The position numbers were made by a program, and so were the translations under genes. Of a DNA stretch of 46,066 nt, positions 36,945 to 45,938 are shown one piece after another. The notes below the pieces were generated by a model. That model made no database searches and was not told the DNA's origin. It saw only the letters and a list, made by a program, of their open reading frames with translations. This DNA comes from an uncultured Paenibacillus sp. (GTDB taxonomy: Bacteria; Bacillota; Bacilli; Paenibacillales; Paenibacillaceae): positions 1 through 46,066 of the forward strand of contig CAKMKL010000265.1 of the NCBI GenBank assembly GCA_927443375.1. Reading direction: 5' to 3'. Numbering within the stretch: position 1 is the first letter of the stretch; the number at the start of each line of letters is the position of its first letter.

Positions 36945-37697
36945 ATGTATAAATTGTTGATTGCAGATGATGAACAGGAGATCCGCCATGGACTGAGCTC
37001 TTATTTCCCCTGGCATGAGATCGGCTATGAGGTGGTGCAGCATGTGGAGAATGGACAAAAGGCGCTGGAGTATATTGCTGGTCATCCGGTAGATGTACTG
37101 CTATGTGATGTCACTATGCCCGTCATGACCGGGATCGAGCTGGCAGAGCGGCTGCATCTGGAGAAATCACCTGTGCAGGTTGTCTTCTTAAGCGCTCACC
37201 GTAATTTCGAATACGCCCGGCAAGCCCTGCAATTCGGAGTCCGCAACTATATTCTCAAGCCCACGAAGTATAAAAGCATTTTCGATACGTTCACAGCGCT
37301 CAAGGAATCGCTCGACAGCGCCAAATCCTCGCTGCTGCAGGCTTCTTCCCCTGGTGATTGCCCGACGGATCTCATTGCCGGGAACGATGATCCCGTTATC
37401 CGAAAAATCGCCGCTTACCTTCATGAGCATTTCAAAGAAGCTTCCCTCGAAGGGGCATCTCAGATCGTGCATATGAACCCCACTTATATCAGCAAGTATT
37501 TCAAGCAGAAAACGGACACTAATTTCTCCGATTACCTCAATACTGTACGGATGCAAAAAGCTGCAGAGCTGCTGTCTAGCCATCAGTTCAAGACTTACGA
37601 GATCAGCGATGCGGTCGGCTATAATAATGCCAAGAACTTCACCCGCTCGTTCAAGAAATTTTACGGCAAATCCCCTAGAGAATATATTCAAAGCTAA
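36945..37697 (+). CDS. response regulator with AraC-type DNA-binding domain, YesN-type
   Basis: ATG follows AAAGGGGGCTAAGCA; 250 residues. The receiver domain begins YKLLIADDEQEIRHGL with the acidic pair, has phospho-acceptor Asp in VLLCDVTMPVMTG, Ser/Ala switch VVFLSAHRNFEYA, and Lys in NYILKPTKYK. A short linker leads to a C-terminal AraC domain (IVHMNPTYISKYFKQKTDTN, then VGYNNAKNFTRSFKKFYGKS). At 250 residues it is about half the usual YesN length, lacking the long middle region. It is paired with the upstream kinase. Its target may be the divergent peptide-uptake operon or a distant one. Confidence 0.93.
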   Translation: MYKLLIADDEQEIRHGLSSYFPWHEIGYEVVQHVENGQKALEYIAGHPVDVLLCDVTMPVMTGIELAERLHLEKSPVQVVFLSAHRNFEYARQALQFGVRNYILKPTKYKSIFDTFTALKESLDSAKSSLLQASSPGDCPTDLIAGNDDPVIRKIAAYLHEHFKEASLEGASQIVHMNPTYISKYFKQKTDTNFSDYLNTVRMQKAAELLSSHQFKTYEISDAVGYNNAKNFTRSFKKFYGKSPREYIQS

Positions 37698-37833
37698 CGT
37701 GCTTCCGTCTTGTCTTCAGCTTGACCGATACCGATGCGGTGTTAGCCCGGCTTCTGCAGAATAACCCGGATATGGGAAAGTCTCTCAGACCCTTTTACAG
37801 AGCTGGCGCAGCCTAAGCACACGATTAACTAAT

Positions 37834-38259
37834 TTAACTGCGCCGGCTTCTCAATCCGCTTGTTCTAATCCGGCTCTTCATAAGTGCCAGGAGGAACATT
37901 CCGGTCAGGATACCTGAGGAGTCAATAACCATATCGTACAGCCTTCCGTCACGCCCAAAGTACAGCTGAAATATTTCAGTTGCAACGGCAAATCCCACGG
38001 ACCATAAAATACTTTTCCCATAGCTTTTATTGATGCGGTAGAGCAGAATTCCAAAAATGGAAAACCCCGAAAAATGCCCGATTTTCCGGATAATATAAGC
38101 CTTAGTGTGGTAAAGATCCATCTGGAGCAAGTGATGAAAATCCGGTGAGGGCGTCCAATGGAAATACGGCAGTACACCTGTACTCCAAAAGCTTGAATTG
38201 GCGGCACACGTGAAAATGAACAGCACAATTCCCCAAAAGAGCAGCATAACGGCTTTCAT
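37834..38259 (-). CDS. VanZ-family membrane protein
   Basis: 141 residues with four predicted membrane segments. The VanZ marks are RKIGHFSGFSIFGILLYRIN and ATEIFQLYFGRDGRLYDMVI followed by DSSG. Members of this family have been linked to low-level teicoplanin resistance and phosphoglycan-related functions, but most are uncharacterised. The ribosome binding site (AGGATCATT) is weak. It stands alone between the regulator gene and a GyrI-like gene. Confidence 0.87.
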   Translation of the reverse strand: MKAVMLLFWGIVLFIFTCAANSSFWSTGVLPYFHWTPSPDFHHLLQMDLYHTKAYIIRKIGHFSGFSIFGILLYRINKSYGKSILWSVGFAVATEIFQLYFGRDGRLYDMVIDSSGILTGMFLLALMKSRIRTSGLRSRRS

Positions 38260-38417
38260 AATGATCCTACTTTCTGATACGTGGATGAACAGATATAGTA
38301 GCTATTATAGCTTTTTGCCGGCTGTTTAATCAATTGAACAGAACATCCCTCCTAAACCTGACACTAGGTAGTCAAGTTGCTCCCTGTATAATTTGTTGCA
38401 AGGAGATGATGCAGACT

Positions 38418-38900
38418 ATGATTACTCATACCACTCACAAGCAAAATCTGCTGCTTACAGGAGTAGCGGTACGTACTACAAACGAAGAAGAAGCAGGAAC
38501 AAATGGTCGCTTGCCAAAGCTATGGGAAACCTATTTTCAGAGTAACCTTCCCTCCCTGCCCGGGATCAGAAATCCGTATTATATATACGCGCTGTATACC
38601 GACTATGAAAGTGATGCAACCGGGGCTTACACCACCTTAATCGGACATGAAATTAACGATGAGCGGGCGCAGGATGACAACAATCTTGAGGTTGTGGTTA
38701 TACCCGAGAGCAAATATCTTGTCTTCAAAACACGAAAAGGCCCGGTGTATGAAGTTGTTGCGGAAGCCTGGCAAGAAATATGGGATTATTTCAAGGAATC
38801 ACCGGAGGACAGAACTTACACAGGAGATTTCGAGCTTTATGATACCAGAAACTACGATCCGGTAAATACAGAAATTGAGATTTACATAGCTATAAAGTAG
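38418..38900 (+). CDS. GyrI-like / AraC effector-binding domain protein
   Basis: The third ATG of the frame, at 38418, is taken because AAGGAG (38400-38405) would be too close to earlier ones; this gives 160 residues. The domain is the stand-alone effector-binding fold of the GyrI-like family: PYYIYALYTDYESDATGAYT, then VVVIPESKYLVFKTRKGP and YTGDFELYDTRNYDPVNTEI EIYIAI at the end, with the usual Glu in the last strand. Such proteins bind hydrophobic cationic compounds or act as regulators. There is no DNA-binding part. A strong terminator follows. Confidence 0.75.
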   Translation: MITHTTHKQNLLLTGVAVRTTNEEEAGTNGRLPKLWETYFQSNLPSLPGIRNPYYIYALYTDYESDATGAYTTLIGHEINDERAQDDNNLEVVVIPESKYLVFKTRKGPVYEVVAEAWQEIWDYFKESPEDRTYTGDFELYDTRNYDPVNTEIEIYIAIK

Positions 38901-38907
38901 TCACAAG

Positions 38908-38931
38908 GACGCCGATTCGGGCGTCTTTTTA
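38908..38931 (+). terminator. intrinsic terminator after the GyrI-like gene
   Basis: GACGCC-gattcg-GGCGTC followed by TTTTTA, eight bases after the stop codon. Confidence 0.85.
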
Positions 38932-39046
38932 TTGTCAGCAGAATATAATGCTTAAACTGTCACAGTTTCAATTGAACTAAGGTTCCACGTAAGTTCAATG
39001 AAATTGCCGTCATGAATCCTTTCGGCTATGATAAATTACCGGCGAA

Positions 39047-40048
39047 TCAGCATTTTTCAGCCATAGGATCCTGGGACCATTCCGCTTCTTTAATTCGAGA
39101 GACGTAGATCGTATGGTCGTCCTTCCAAGCGAAATCCAAGTCGGCATAATTCTCCGGTGTGTACGTTGTAAAAGTAGGGAATTCCTTTGTTTTTAAATCT
39201 TTATCCTTAAATCCAAATACAAGTCTTCCGCCACCCGCAATATACGCTAAGATGTCTTTCGAAGGTGCCCAATTCGGACGTCCAACTTCCAAAATGATTT
39301 CATCCAATATATTAAATTGACGACCATCAGATGAGATCGCGCAAACCATATTGCTGTCCATAGACCAAGATGCTGTCGGTGATACAACAAAAGAAAGCCA
39401 TCTGCCGCTCGGCGAGAAAGAGAAATCACTAGGATTGACCGCAATAATCTTTGAACCGTTACTTGATATCTCATTAGGCAGCCTAAAGAATTTATCCACG
39501 TATTCGAAACTACCCGCCTTCGCCCAATTTATCGGAAATAGTTTTTTATATAGCGATGCTCCCGTCCACCCCTCAGGTGTAAGTTCTCCATTTTTTGATA
39601 AAATAAATCCACTGCCGTCAGGAATCCAGACGTATTCATCTACTCCAATAGCAGCGTTATTGAACTTTTTTAAGTCTGAAACGTTGAGCAAGGTTCTATA
39701 TTTATAGGCAAGAATCCTACCACGAGGAGCCCACATCGGCAAATAACCATTATATGATTTTATTGTTTTTTTGGTGCTAACATCATAGATCATAACGCTC
39801 TGCTGAGGAGGCGTTCCTCCATCTTCTTCAACATAGGCAAGTAACATTCCATCATCCGACCATTCTGGGGTCATCGCCTTTCCCGATCTAGACACTTGAA
39901 TCTCCATACCATGTACATATAACCAAACGTTGCCATCACGGATAAAAGCGACTTTCGTCGGAACCTCTTGCGCACCGAAAACTGAAGCTGATGGATGGAC
40001 TACCATAAATAGGATTGAAATTATAAATACAATTTTCTTAAATGACAA
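39047..40048 (-). CDS. exported beta-propeller-like (TolB/WD40-type) protein
   Basis: TTG start at 40048 after AGGTGA; 333 residues. The first 26 residues are a signal peptide (FKKIVFIISILFMVVHPSAS, cleavage near VFGA-QE). The mature part repeats TolB-type blades: AFIRDGNVWLYVHG, PEWSDDGMLLAYVEEDGG, MWAPRGRILAYKYR, FSPSGRWLSFVVSPTASW and NWAPSKDILAYIAGG. The repeated W-S/A-P-D/S-G and LAY elements mark propeller repeats, about five or six. It is secreted or cell-wall-associated, of unknown ligand. Its base composition is more AT-rich than its neighbours, which may indicate acquisition. Confidence 0.7.
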   Translation of the reverse strand: MSFKKIVFIISILFMVVHPSASVFGAQEVPTKVAFIRDGNVWLYVHGMEIQVSRSGKAMTPEWSDDGMLLAYVEEDGGTPPQQSVMIYDVSTKKTIKSYNGYLPMWAPRGRILAYKYRTLLNVSDLKKFNNAAIGVDEYVWIPDGSGFILSKNGELTPEGWTGASLYKKLFPINWAKAGSFEYVDKFFRLPNEISSNGSKIIAVNPSDFSFSPSGRWLSFVVSPTASWSMDSNMVCAISSDGRQFNILDEIILEVGRPNWAPSKDILAYIAGGGRLVFGFKDKDLKTKEFPTFTTYTPENYADLDFAWKDDHTIYVSRIKEAEWSQDPMAEKC

Positions 40049-40205
40049 TATACTCTCACCTATTTCATTTAATTTTTATTAGAGATGCCCTGGTATATGG
40101 ATATTTACTCAAGTTGATTTACCAAAAATTCAAGTTTGATACAGAAAAAAGAAGAGCTGCAGAAGCATCTCCTCTAAGCAAGAATATATACCGGGTTTCT
40201 CACTA

Positions 40206-40235
40206 AAAAACGGCCGTCTCCCAAAGGATGGCCTT
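40206..40235 (-). terminator. terminator of the SgrR-type gene
   Basis: On the minus strand, GGCCATCC-ttt-GGGAGACGGCC forms an imperfect stem followed directly by GTTTTTTAGTG, within ten bases of the gene's stop codon. Confidence 0.5.
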
Positions 40236-40242
40236 AATCATG

Positions 40243-42024
40243 TCACTTCACCCAGACATCCTTATAGTTGATTTTTCCCCAGGCATTCAGCGAGATACCG
40301 TGCAGTGACGGATCATGGCCGACTTCCTGCAGACTGTGATATAGAAATAGCACGTTCACCTGCTGTTTCAATTCGTGTTCTACTGCTCTTAGTACCACCC
40401 TCCGCTGTTCCTCATCTTTTTCACTAATTGCATCAGACAGCATAGATTCCACCTTCTGTCTTATGGAAGGGTCGAGATGGTTCTGAATATATCCGTTATT
40501 CGACTTGTACATTTCGAGCAGCGTGATGGAGGGCTCGCCACCCAGCACTTCACCCGCATAAATCATATCCGCCTGAATGATCAGTTCCGCTTGTGACAGC
40601 TCCCGGATCGGCAGTACGTTAAGCTCAATATGCACACCTATGTTTCTGCATGCTGTCTGAATCCAGCGTACATCCTCTTCATTGCTGAAATATTCATAAG
40701 TGTACAGCTGAAGAATCTCTCCTGCATATGCGGAGTGCTTCAACAGTTCCAGTGCCGCTGCGGCTGAACAGTCACTGGCGTAGCCAGCATCATAGAAGGC
40801 AGGATCAAACCCCGATGCGGGCTGAGTTCTCCTGCCTTTCAGCTCCAGGATCATTTGTTTGCGGCTGAGTGCCAGGTGAATGGCCTGACGCAGCTGGAAA
40901 TCCTGCAATACTCCAGGTTTGGAAAGGTTGAATGTAAGCACAGTGCTCCCAAGCTCGAGCTGATTCAGCGTCTGCACTGACTCCACCTTATTAAGTACCT
41001 CGAAATACAGGAGATGTGTTTTAGCAAGAAGTTGCTCCTGCCGCAGCTCATCCTCATAACCGGGCCATACCCACATCTCAATCCGGTCCAGAAAAGGCCG
41101 TCCGTCAAAATAATGCTCATTAGCTTCCAGGACAAGCATAGATTCTGTGTTACTAATAATGATAAAAGGCCCCGTCCCCACCGGCATACTGGTAAAATCA
41201 CGTCTTGTCGCCAGCTGTTCCAGATCATCCGGGACAATGGCAAACCTTTCCGTAGCAATAAAATGCGCGAACAGCGCATTTCGCTCCTGCAGCTCAAAGC
41301 ACAGGCTATAGGTACCTGAAACTTCGATAGTCTGTACACTTTTTACCAGCCAATCCTTCGGGTTCCACTGCCGGATCCGAGCAAAGGTATACTTCACATC
41401 ATCTGCAGTCAGACGTTTTCCATGATGAAACAGCACGCCTTTACGCAGGTAAAAGGTCCATCTTCTATATGTTCCGTCATGTTCCCAGTGATGGGCAAGC
41501 CCCGCCTTCAGCTGGCCACTGGCTGCATCATAACGGGTAAGGGTATCACACAGCTGGCGGATCATATGCGCTTCTGTCCGCCGCACCACCTTCATCGGAT
41601 CAAGATCCAAGACAGGACGGTAAAAAGGATACCGCAGAACATCCGCCTCACTCTTTTGCTTCTGCACACCGAACTGTTCCAGAAGCCAAGTGCGGAATTC
41701 GGTATGCAGCGACTCTCCGTCACTTTCCCGGAGTGACTTAAAGGCTTCATTAATCTGGCCATGTGAGGCTAAATACTGTGCCCTCTCCAGCATCAGCTCT
41801 TCCTTATTGCGCAGCAAAACTAGCTTAGATGTATTCCCCCTTCCCAGTCCCGGTTGCCAGCCGATAAAATGCTGCTCTTTCAGCTTTTGAATCAGGAATT
41901 GGGTGTTGCGCCGAGTACAGTCAAACACAGCTGCCAGCTCATCCATTGTAACGGGAAACCAGGTGCCATCTGCTTCTGCAGCGTAACACTTTTTTAACCT
42001 CAGATAACAATCCGCCATGTCCAT
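40243..42024 (-). CDS. SgrR-type transcriptional regulator (HTH plus solute-binding domain)
   Basis: 593 residues from ATG 42024, with GGGGAG upstream. The N-terminal 110 residues contain an SgrR-like helix-turn-helix (FPVTMDELAAVFDCTRRNTQ, then KLKEQHFIGWQPGLGRGNTS). From about residue 140 on it resembles the OppA/DppA substrate-binding fold (HMIRQLCDTLTRYDAASGQL, GKRLTADDVKYTFARIRQWN, TSMPVGTGPFIIISNTESML), but without signal peptide, so it senses a ligand in the cytoplasm. It is divergent from the MFS transporter gene, which it probably controls. The ligand is unknown. Confidence 0.93.
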   Translation of the reverse strand: MDMADCYLRLKKCYAAEADGTWFPVTMDELAAVFDCTRRNTQFLIQKLKEQHFIGWQPGLGRGNTSKLVLLRNKEELMLERAQYLASHGQINEAFKSLRESDGESLHTEFRTWLLEQFGVQKQKSEADVLRYPFYRPVLDLDPMKVVRRTEAHMIRQLCDTLTRYDAASGQLKAGLAHHWEHDGTYRRWTFYLRKGVLFHHGKRLTADDVKYTFARIRQWNPKDWLVKSVQTIEVSGTYSLCFELQERNALFAHFIATERFAIVPDDLEQLATRRDFTSMPVGTGPFIIISNTESMLVLEANEHYFDGRPFLDRIEMWVWPGYEDELRQEQLLAKTHLLYFEVLNKVESVQTLNQLELGSTVLTFNLSKPGVLQDFQLRQAIHLALSRKQMILELKGRRTQPASGFDPAFYDAGYASDCSAAAALELLKHSAYAGEILQLYTYEYFSNEEDVRWIQTACRNIGVHIELNVLPIRELSQAELIIQADMIYAGEVLGGEPSITLLEMYKSNNGYIQNHLDPSIRQKVESMLSDAISEKDEEQRRVVLRAVEHELKQQVNVLFLYHSLQEVGHDPSLHGISLNAWGKINYKDVWVK

Positions 42025-42072
42025 CTGATTGCACTCCCCTAAAAGGCGAAATTTCAGAAATCATCTTTCTAT

Positions 42073-42100
42073 TTTACTTCCACTTTTCTAAAAGTATAAT
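42073..42100 (+). promoter_or_regulatory. promoter candidate of the MFS gene
   Basis: TATAAT at 42095-42100 with TTTACT at 42073-42078, a 16-bp spacer; the -35 box is weak. It lies in the spacer shared with the SgrR-type gene. Confidence 0.4.
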
Positions 42101-42140
42101 TTGATGACACCAACAGGTAAAGAGGAGTGTGCAAACAGAT

Positions 42141-43385
42141 ATGTTCAAACACGATGTACAGATTAATACAGCAGCCCCGCGAACCTGGCGCAGTCCGGCC
42201 TTTATGATTCTGCTTGGCGCGGGTGCTGTCATGGCATTGGGGAATAAAATTTATGAGCTTGCGCTTCCCCTCATTCTATATGATCTCACGAAATCCTCAG
42301 TCGTGATGTCCACAATACGGGGCATTGAGTTTCTGCCGAACCTGCTGCTTGCGGTGTTCATAGGTGTACTTGTGGACAGAGCGCATAAGAAGAGATGGTC
42401 CTTAACCGCCATTCTGCTGCAGATTGTGATACTTGCCGGGTTGTATCTCGCGATTGAGCGGGGCACCCACTCACTGCTCCTGTTCTATGTATCCGGGTTT
42501 CTGCTAATGACCCTTGGATATGCTTACTCCAATGCCAGGGTTGCCATGGTGAAGCATTCTTTGCCAACATCCATGCTTACTCCGGCTAATGCTTCTTATA
42601 ACTTCGTCACGACTTTTGTCGGCATTACCGGACCCGTGCTTACCGGATTCCTGCTTATGCTGCCAAAGCTGCATGAAGCACTGCTGATCACAGCAGTAGC
42701 CTTCAGCCTGGCGTTCGTCACCTTAAGCTTTATTAGAACGGATGAAACTCCAAGAATCGCAGCCCATAGCAGAGAAGGCTTCTGGAAGGAGCTTCAGGCA
42801 GGCTGGACCGAGCTGCGCACGAACCGTTTGCTGCTCGCGATGAGCTTCGCCGTAGTGTTCCTCAACTGTTCATCCGGTATGGTAGACACTACTATTATCT
42901 TCTTCGCCAAGGATGAGCTGAAGCTGAGCAATCTGGAGCTTGGGATCGTGTTCTCGGCAGCTGGAGTCGGCGGGCTAGCCGGAAGCCTGCTGGTCGGCAG
43001 ACTGCGGCGTTATTTTCCGGTTGGCCGGTTAATGACACTGTCCAGCTTACTCACCGGTCTTACGAGTATTATCTTCTTCGTCTCCCACTCTGCTTATCTG
43101 CTCGCTCTCGGTTTATTCCTGTACGGATGTTTCGAGACGGTCAGCACCGTCAGCATCTGGACGTTCCGCCAGGAGACAACACCCCATCATCTCATTGGCC
43201 GGGTAAGCGGGATTACCGGTTCGATTTTCAAGCTGGGGATGCCGTTTGCGATTATGGGATCCGGCTGGATCTCCGAACAGTCCGGTCCGCGTACCGTATT
43301 TTTGATCACTATTGCTCTAAATTTACTGATCTTCGCCGGCTGCTGGTTGAGCCCGCTCTGGAAGCAGCGGGGAGCTGCTGTTTAA
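42141..43385 (+). CDS. MFS transporter
   Basis: The ATG at 42141 is used; GAGGAG lies 13 bases upstream, and an in-frame GTG at 42129 is too close to that site. About 414 residues with twelve predicted membrane helices, starting at SPAFMILLGAGAVMALGNKI. The loop between helices 2 and 3 carries GVLVDRAHKKRWSL, the MFS motif A variant. The long central loop is FWKELQAGWTELRTNRLLLA. The arrangement matches the enterobactin-exporter/macrolide-efflux-like group, moving a small molecule out in exchange for protons. It is paired head-to-head with an SgrR-type regulator, a recurrent layout in Bacillales. The substrate is unknown. Confidence 0.9.
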   Translation: MFKHDVQINTAAPRTWRSPAFMILLGAGAVMALGNKIYELALPLILYDLTKSSVVMSTIRGIEFLPNLLLAVFIGVLVDRAHKKRWSLTAILLQIVILAGLYLAIERGTHSLLLFYVSGFLLMTLGYAYSNARVAMVKHSLPTSMLTPANASYNFVTTFVGITGPVLTGFLLMLPKLHEALLITAVAFSLAFVTLSFIRTDETPRIAAHSREGFWKELQAGWTELRTNRLLLAMSFAVVFLNCSSGMVDTTIIFFAKDELKLSNLELGIVFSAAGVGGLAGSLLVGRLRRYFPVGRLMTLSSLLTGLTSIIFFVSHSAYLLALGLFLYGCFETVSTVSIWTFRQETTPHHLIGRVSGITGSIFKLGMPFAIMGSGWISEQSGPRTVFLITIALNLLIFAGCWLSPLWKQRGAAV

Positions 43386-43494
43386 ACTCTATATATCTCA
43401 CATTAGCAAAATCCAATTTATTCCGGTGAAGAGCAATCCAACACGTATCATTTGGACTTTTCCATGCTGAAATAATCTGCTAACTTCAGTGCCT

Positions 43495-43644
43495 CTACTG
43501 GGCCGGATATACGGACACGGATTCAAAATAGAACCGCCGCTTCTCATCCTCAGATATATCCGGCGGAAGTGACAGATACTCGTCCGTGAGCAAATCAGCT
43601 TCAGTAAGCGCGATAGAGCGCCAGAGTGTAAATCCGATACGTAA
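43495..43644 (-). pseudogene. open, coding-like frame after the kinase stop (gene remnant)
   Basis: Directly after the TGA of the FGGY kinase, the same frame stays open for 49 codons to a TAG. The translation includes GFTLWRSIALTEADLLTDEY followed by LSLPPDISEDEKRRFYFESV and SVYPAQ, which reads like normal soluble protein rather than random DNA. It has no ATG of its own. I do not recognise it. It may be the end of a deleted gene or, less likely, a readthrough extension of the kinase. Confidence 0.35.
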
Positions 43645-45039
43645 TCAGGATCGTATTTTAGGGTCAGCCGGCAGCCCCAGGGTGATATATTTACCGGCTT
43701 CGGTGAAGCTTTCTACCCCGCCAGCCCCTACAGCAGCATAGAGTGCCGCTCCAACCGCAGCTTCTTCCGGTGAATGACTAAAAGCGAGCGGCAGCTTAAA
43801 AGTGGACTGGGCTTTTGCGCATAACACAGCACTGGCACGCAGTGCATTGCCGGACCCTATCGCATACTTATAGGCGCTACCCGTTGAACTATTCAATATC
43901 GTATAGAATGCGTAAAGCTCGTCAATCATTCCCTGCAGGAATCCATGAGCCAGATGGGCAGGAGTGAAATTATCCAGCGAAATCTTCCCGATACTGCCGC
44001 GCACTTCCGGGTTCGTACGTGTCCCGAGAAACTGCGTATTCACTGTCAGTTCTTTTCCGGCGGTTTCTTCATAGCTAAGAAGCTGCTCCATGAAGCTGTA
44101 CAGTTTTCCCGGTGCCTCTCCCGTGTAGGCGGTAATTAGTTCCCGGAAAAAATGTTCCAGCAGTGCATAGGATTTCCCTCCGCTGAGTGCCGCACCAACG
44201 ACAAGTCTGCCTCCGCCTGGAAAAGGCCGCACCTCCATCCCAGCTAACTGGTACTCAGCATTAGGCAGCAGAACGGAAAGCTGGCTTCCGGTACCCATAT
44301 TAAGCAATACCGATTCATCAGGAACCGGAACACTGCCGAGAAAGCTGGCCTGATTATCCCCGAGCGAGCAGTACACCGGGATCCCGCTTGGCGTGGTTCC
44401 AATCAGCGTACCGGAAGGCACCACCTTCGGCAACAACCCTGTATGTATTCCACCCCTTTCAATCGCTGCATAGTCAAACCCTCCTGCATCAAAACTATAG
44501 CACCCGATACCTGCAGCTTGGGTTGGATCGATTAAAGGCGATCTGCTTCCTGTCAGCCGAAGTGCGGCATAGTCAGCAATCGTACAGAAGCTGACCGCTG
44601 CAGCCGGAACGAGCCCATTCTGGATATTATAGTAATGTGTAGCAAGCCCGTAACCCGGAGGAACCGAATAGCCTGTAGTCTCACTCAGCTTCTGTGCATA
44701 AGAAGAACCGCCATCAATTGGCAGACCGGCTCTGCCGTCCTGCCATGTGTATAATGGATTGACATGTTGCCCCATGTTATCCGTATAGACAATTCCGTGC
44801 ATCTGTCCGGTTAGGCCAATTCCGCTGACTTCTCCTTCTGCCAGGATTAATTTCCCAACAATCCTCTCGATCTGCTGGCAGATGGCTTCAGGATCCTGCA
44901 GCCGTTCCCATTCTTCTTTGTGCTCCGGCACGCCGGTGCCGCTCTCATCGGTGACGGTGCAGACAACTTTTTTGCGCTCCAGATCATAGATCAGCCCGGT
45001 AATGGACGTCGTACCAATATCCAGCCCGATAAATTTCAT
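43645..45039 (-). CDS. FGGY-family carbohydrate kinase, sedoheptulokinase-like
   Basis: 464 residues from ATG 45039, after AGAGGAA. The N-terminal FGGY domain begins KFIGLDIGTTSITGLIYDLE with the phosphate-1 motif, has VSGIGLTGQMHGIVYTD and LYTWQDGRAG, where the sugar-binding Asp/Gln lie, and CSLGDNQASFLGSV with the likely catalytic Asp. The second domain contains SVLLNMGTGSQLSVLLPN and KYAIGSGNALRASAVLCAKA. The length and GDNQASF pattern fit sedoheptulokinase-like members, which phosphorylate a seven-carbon or related ketose. The specific sugar is not certain. It has no operon partner in the window. Confidence 0.85.
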   Translation of the reverse strand: MKFIGLDIGTTSITGLIYDLERKKVVCTVTDESGTGVPEHKEEWERLQDPEAICQQIERIVGKLILAEGEVSGIGLTGQMHGIVYTDNMGQHVNPLYTWQDGRAGLPIDGGSSYAQKLSETTGYSVPPGYGLATHYYNIQNGLVPAAAVSFCTIADYAALRLTGSRSPLIDPTQAAGIGCYSFDAGGFDYAAIERGGIHTGLLPKVVPSGTLIGTTPSGIPVYCSLGDNQASFLGSVPVPDESVLLNMGTGSQLSVLLPNAEYQLAGMEVRPFPGGGRLVVGAALSGGKSYALLEHFFRELITAYTGEAPGKLYSFMEQLLSYEETAGKELTVNTQFLGTRTNPEVRGSIGKISLDNFTPAHLAHGFLQGMIDELYAFYTILNSSTGSAYKYAIGSGNALRASAVLCAKAQSTFKLPLAFSHSPEEAAVGAALYAAVGAGGVESFTEAGKYITLGLPADPKIRS

Positions 45040-45159
45040 TAGGGTTCCTCTTCTCTGCGTACATTGTCTATTTCAGATCAAAACTGAATTGCTTGATTGA
45101 CGGTGTAAAATTGACCTATGTTGAATTGATATAAATGATGGCCACCAGCTGCTTACCAT

Positions 45160-45342
45160 TTAAACAAAGCTGTACCTGAGCCCGTTATTAATCCATTCAA
45201 TAATCATTCGCAGAATACCATAAGCCTGATAACTTGCCTGCAGCTCCTGAATTAGCTTGCCCATGGGGGAAGGTGTGTTCATCAAATCTTGCAATGCCAG
45301 CTGTACGATATCTGTAACAGAAATCTCTATAAATATTTTCAT
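45160..45342 (-). CDS. hypothetical small protein (60 residues)
   Basis: ATG at 45342, but without a clear ribosome binding site. The product MKIFIEISVTDIVQLALQDL continues with MNTPSPMGKLIQELQASYQA YGILRMIIEWINNGL-like helices. I do not recognise it. It matters because codons for LIQELQASYQAYG occur again, base for base, at the very end of the window (46029-46066), so it is part of a duplicated sequence. It may be a complete small gene or the end of a larger one that was broken. Confidence 0.35.
   Translation of the reverse strand: MKIFIEISVTDIVQLALQDLMNTPSPMGKLIQELQASYQAYGILRMIIEWINNGLRYSFV
45219..45257. repeat. 39-bp direct repeat, copy 1
   Basis: The bases from CATAAGCCTGATAAC through CTGAATTAGCT are identical to 46029-46066 at the end of the window, apart from one base at the boundary. 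This copy lies inside the 60-residue ORF. Confidence 0.8.
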
Positions 45343-45379
45343 GTTGTAATTGAATCATAGCATTTATTCTTAAGCGCAG

Positions 45380-45472
45380 TATGGGATTTGCTTAGTCTTC
45401 TTCGATATAATACGGGAGATGTGGTTACCGTGGGAATCTCCGTTCGCTAGGACTCCTCCTGTCCCCCCCTCC
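45380..45472. repeat. 93-bp perfect inverted repeat, left arm
   Basis: Begins TATGGGATTTGCTTAG and ends GTCCCCCCCTCC. It is the exact reverse complement of 45939-46031, compared base by base. Confidence 0.92.
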
Positions 45473-45694
45473 TTCAACTGGAAAATATGCAGTACAGAAA
45501 TTCCACTCTTTTTCTTAAGCTAATAATAGTCCGAACGCAGTGTCTAAGTAACGCTTATTTTGTCGACAAATAATAAATAATCTAAAAAGATTTAATAATC
45601 TGTTGATATTAAAAATATTCAGGATTCGATTTCAGTTGCAATCCAAGCCGGAACCTAGTAGGTGACCTAGTTACCGGATGTTTATCTTCACATT

Positions 45695-45886
45695 TTATTG
45701 TTCTATTTTCTCACATAAGATTTTGAGCATTTGCTGCAGTAACAGCAGCTGAAATATAGACGTGAAATAGCAATACCTTGAGTTAAGATCTTCTACTTTA
45801 TTAGCTGCAAATGTAGCCAACAAGAGTACTTCGATATACTCTTCATATTGTGAAACATCGCTGAATAGCAGGACAACAGCTGGCAT
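45695..45886 (-). CDS. doubtful 63-residue ORF inside the inverted-repeat segment
   Basis: Opens at ATG 45886 without a recognisable ribosome binding site. The translation MPAVVLLFSDVSQYEEYIEV then continues LLLATFAANKVEDLN and ends in IFQLLLLQQMLKILCEKIEQ, a plausible helical protein. I do not recognise it, and it may be chance in AT-rich DNA. Confidence 0.2.
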   Translation of the reverse strand: MPAVVLLFSDVSQYEEYIEVLLLATFAANKVEDLNSRYCYFTSIFQLLLLQQMLKILCEKIEQ

Positions 45887-45938
45887 TACTAAGCAATATA
45901 GATAAAATGAACTTGATAATAAAAAAGAGAAGCATGGC

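Noticed and set aside
40049..40205. spacer between the propeller-like protein and the SgrR-type gene
   Set aside because: No ORF, strong promoter box or clear hairpin apart from the terminator beginning at 40206.
43386..43494. spacer after the MFS gene
   Set aside because: Searched for a terminator or small gene; nothing convincing beyond AT-rich sequence.
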